A stretch of DNA of 64,000 nucleotides from contig JANRFG010000032.1 of the NCBI GenBank assembly GCA_030725715.1, positions 90,906-154,905 on the forward strand. The letters run 5' to 3'. Under the pieces are notes generated by a model that ran no database searches, had not been told where the DNA came from, and saw only the letters and a program-made list of their open reading frames with translations. A program made the translations under genes and the position numbers. This DNA comes from Opitutales bacterium (GTDB lineage Bacteria > Verrucomicrobiota > Verrucomicrobiia > Opitutales > UBA953). Below, piece by piece: positions 63,937-64,000 of the stretch (within the stretch, counting starts at the first letter, position 1; every line of letters begins with the position of its first letter).

Positions 63937-64000
63937 TGCGGTACGCCTTTGATGACGAGATTGCGCACCTCGGCGGACTTGCCTCCGGCGATCCAGCTGC
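63933..64000 (-). CDS. C-terminal end of another CDS truncated by the right edge (family not assignable)
   Basis: Minus-strand reading ...SWIAGGKSAEVRNLVIKGVPQ* with TGA at 63933-63935. Confidence 0.6.
   Translation of the reverse strand, partial: SWIAGGKSAEVRNLVIKGVPQ

Overview
The window is a dense, almost entirely minus-strand catabolic locus. Family content (Planctomycete-type cytochromes, DUF1501/1549/1552/1553/1592, DUF1080, sulfatase expansion) points to a PVC-superphylum bacterium (Verrucomicrobiota or Planctomycetota); I cannot assign a species. I count 15 sulfatases (one truncated by the left edge), all with a Cys-type C-x-P-x-R motif. There are also 7 esterase/SGNH/alpha-beta hydrolase genes, two FAD-dependent oxidoreductases, two sialidase-like (BNR) proteins, several DUF1080/LamG-like beta-sandwich proteins or domains, and several PVC-specific redox modules. 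Other genes are a TauE/SafE permease, an FG-GAP propeller lipoprotein, and a sugar kinase-MurQ etherase fusion. Only one credible gene lies on the plus strand (10135..11193). I saw no rRNA, tRNA or CRISPR, and no recognisable glycoside hydrolase, polysaccharide lyase or sulfatase-maturation gene. The intergenic gaps carry several repeat families: a twice-occurring GGGGTCAGACCCC hairpin with a compensatory base change, GGGGTA G-rich tracts, a GGCCAACCGG..TCAAC repeat that once lies inside a signal-peptide coding region, and a 231-bp mosaic of hairpins. A four-helix-bundle (S23-type) gene flanked by short inverted repeats sits between two genes that are normally adjacent. The most interesting points are the kinase-MurQ fusion, the DUF1080-sulfatase and SGNH-DUF1080 fusions, the S23 cassette, the covarying hairpin, and the sulfatase/oxidoreductase/DUF1080 combination, which may be an unusual oxidative route for a sulfated, acylated glycan. 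All family calls come from motif recognition only; no database search was run.
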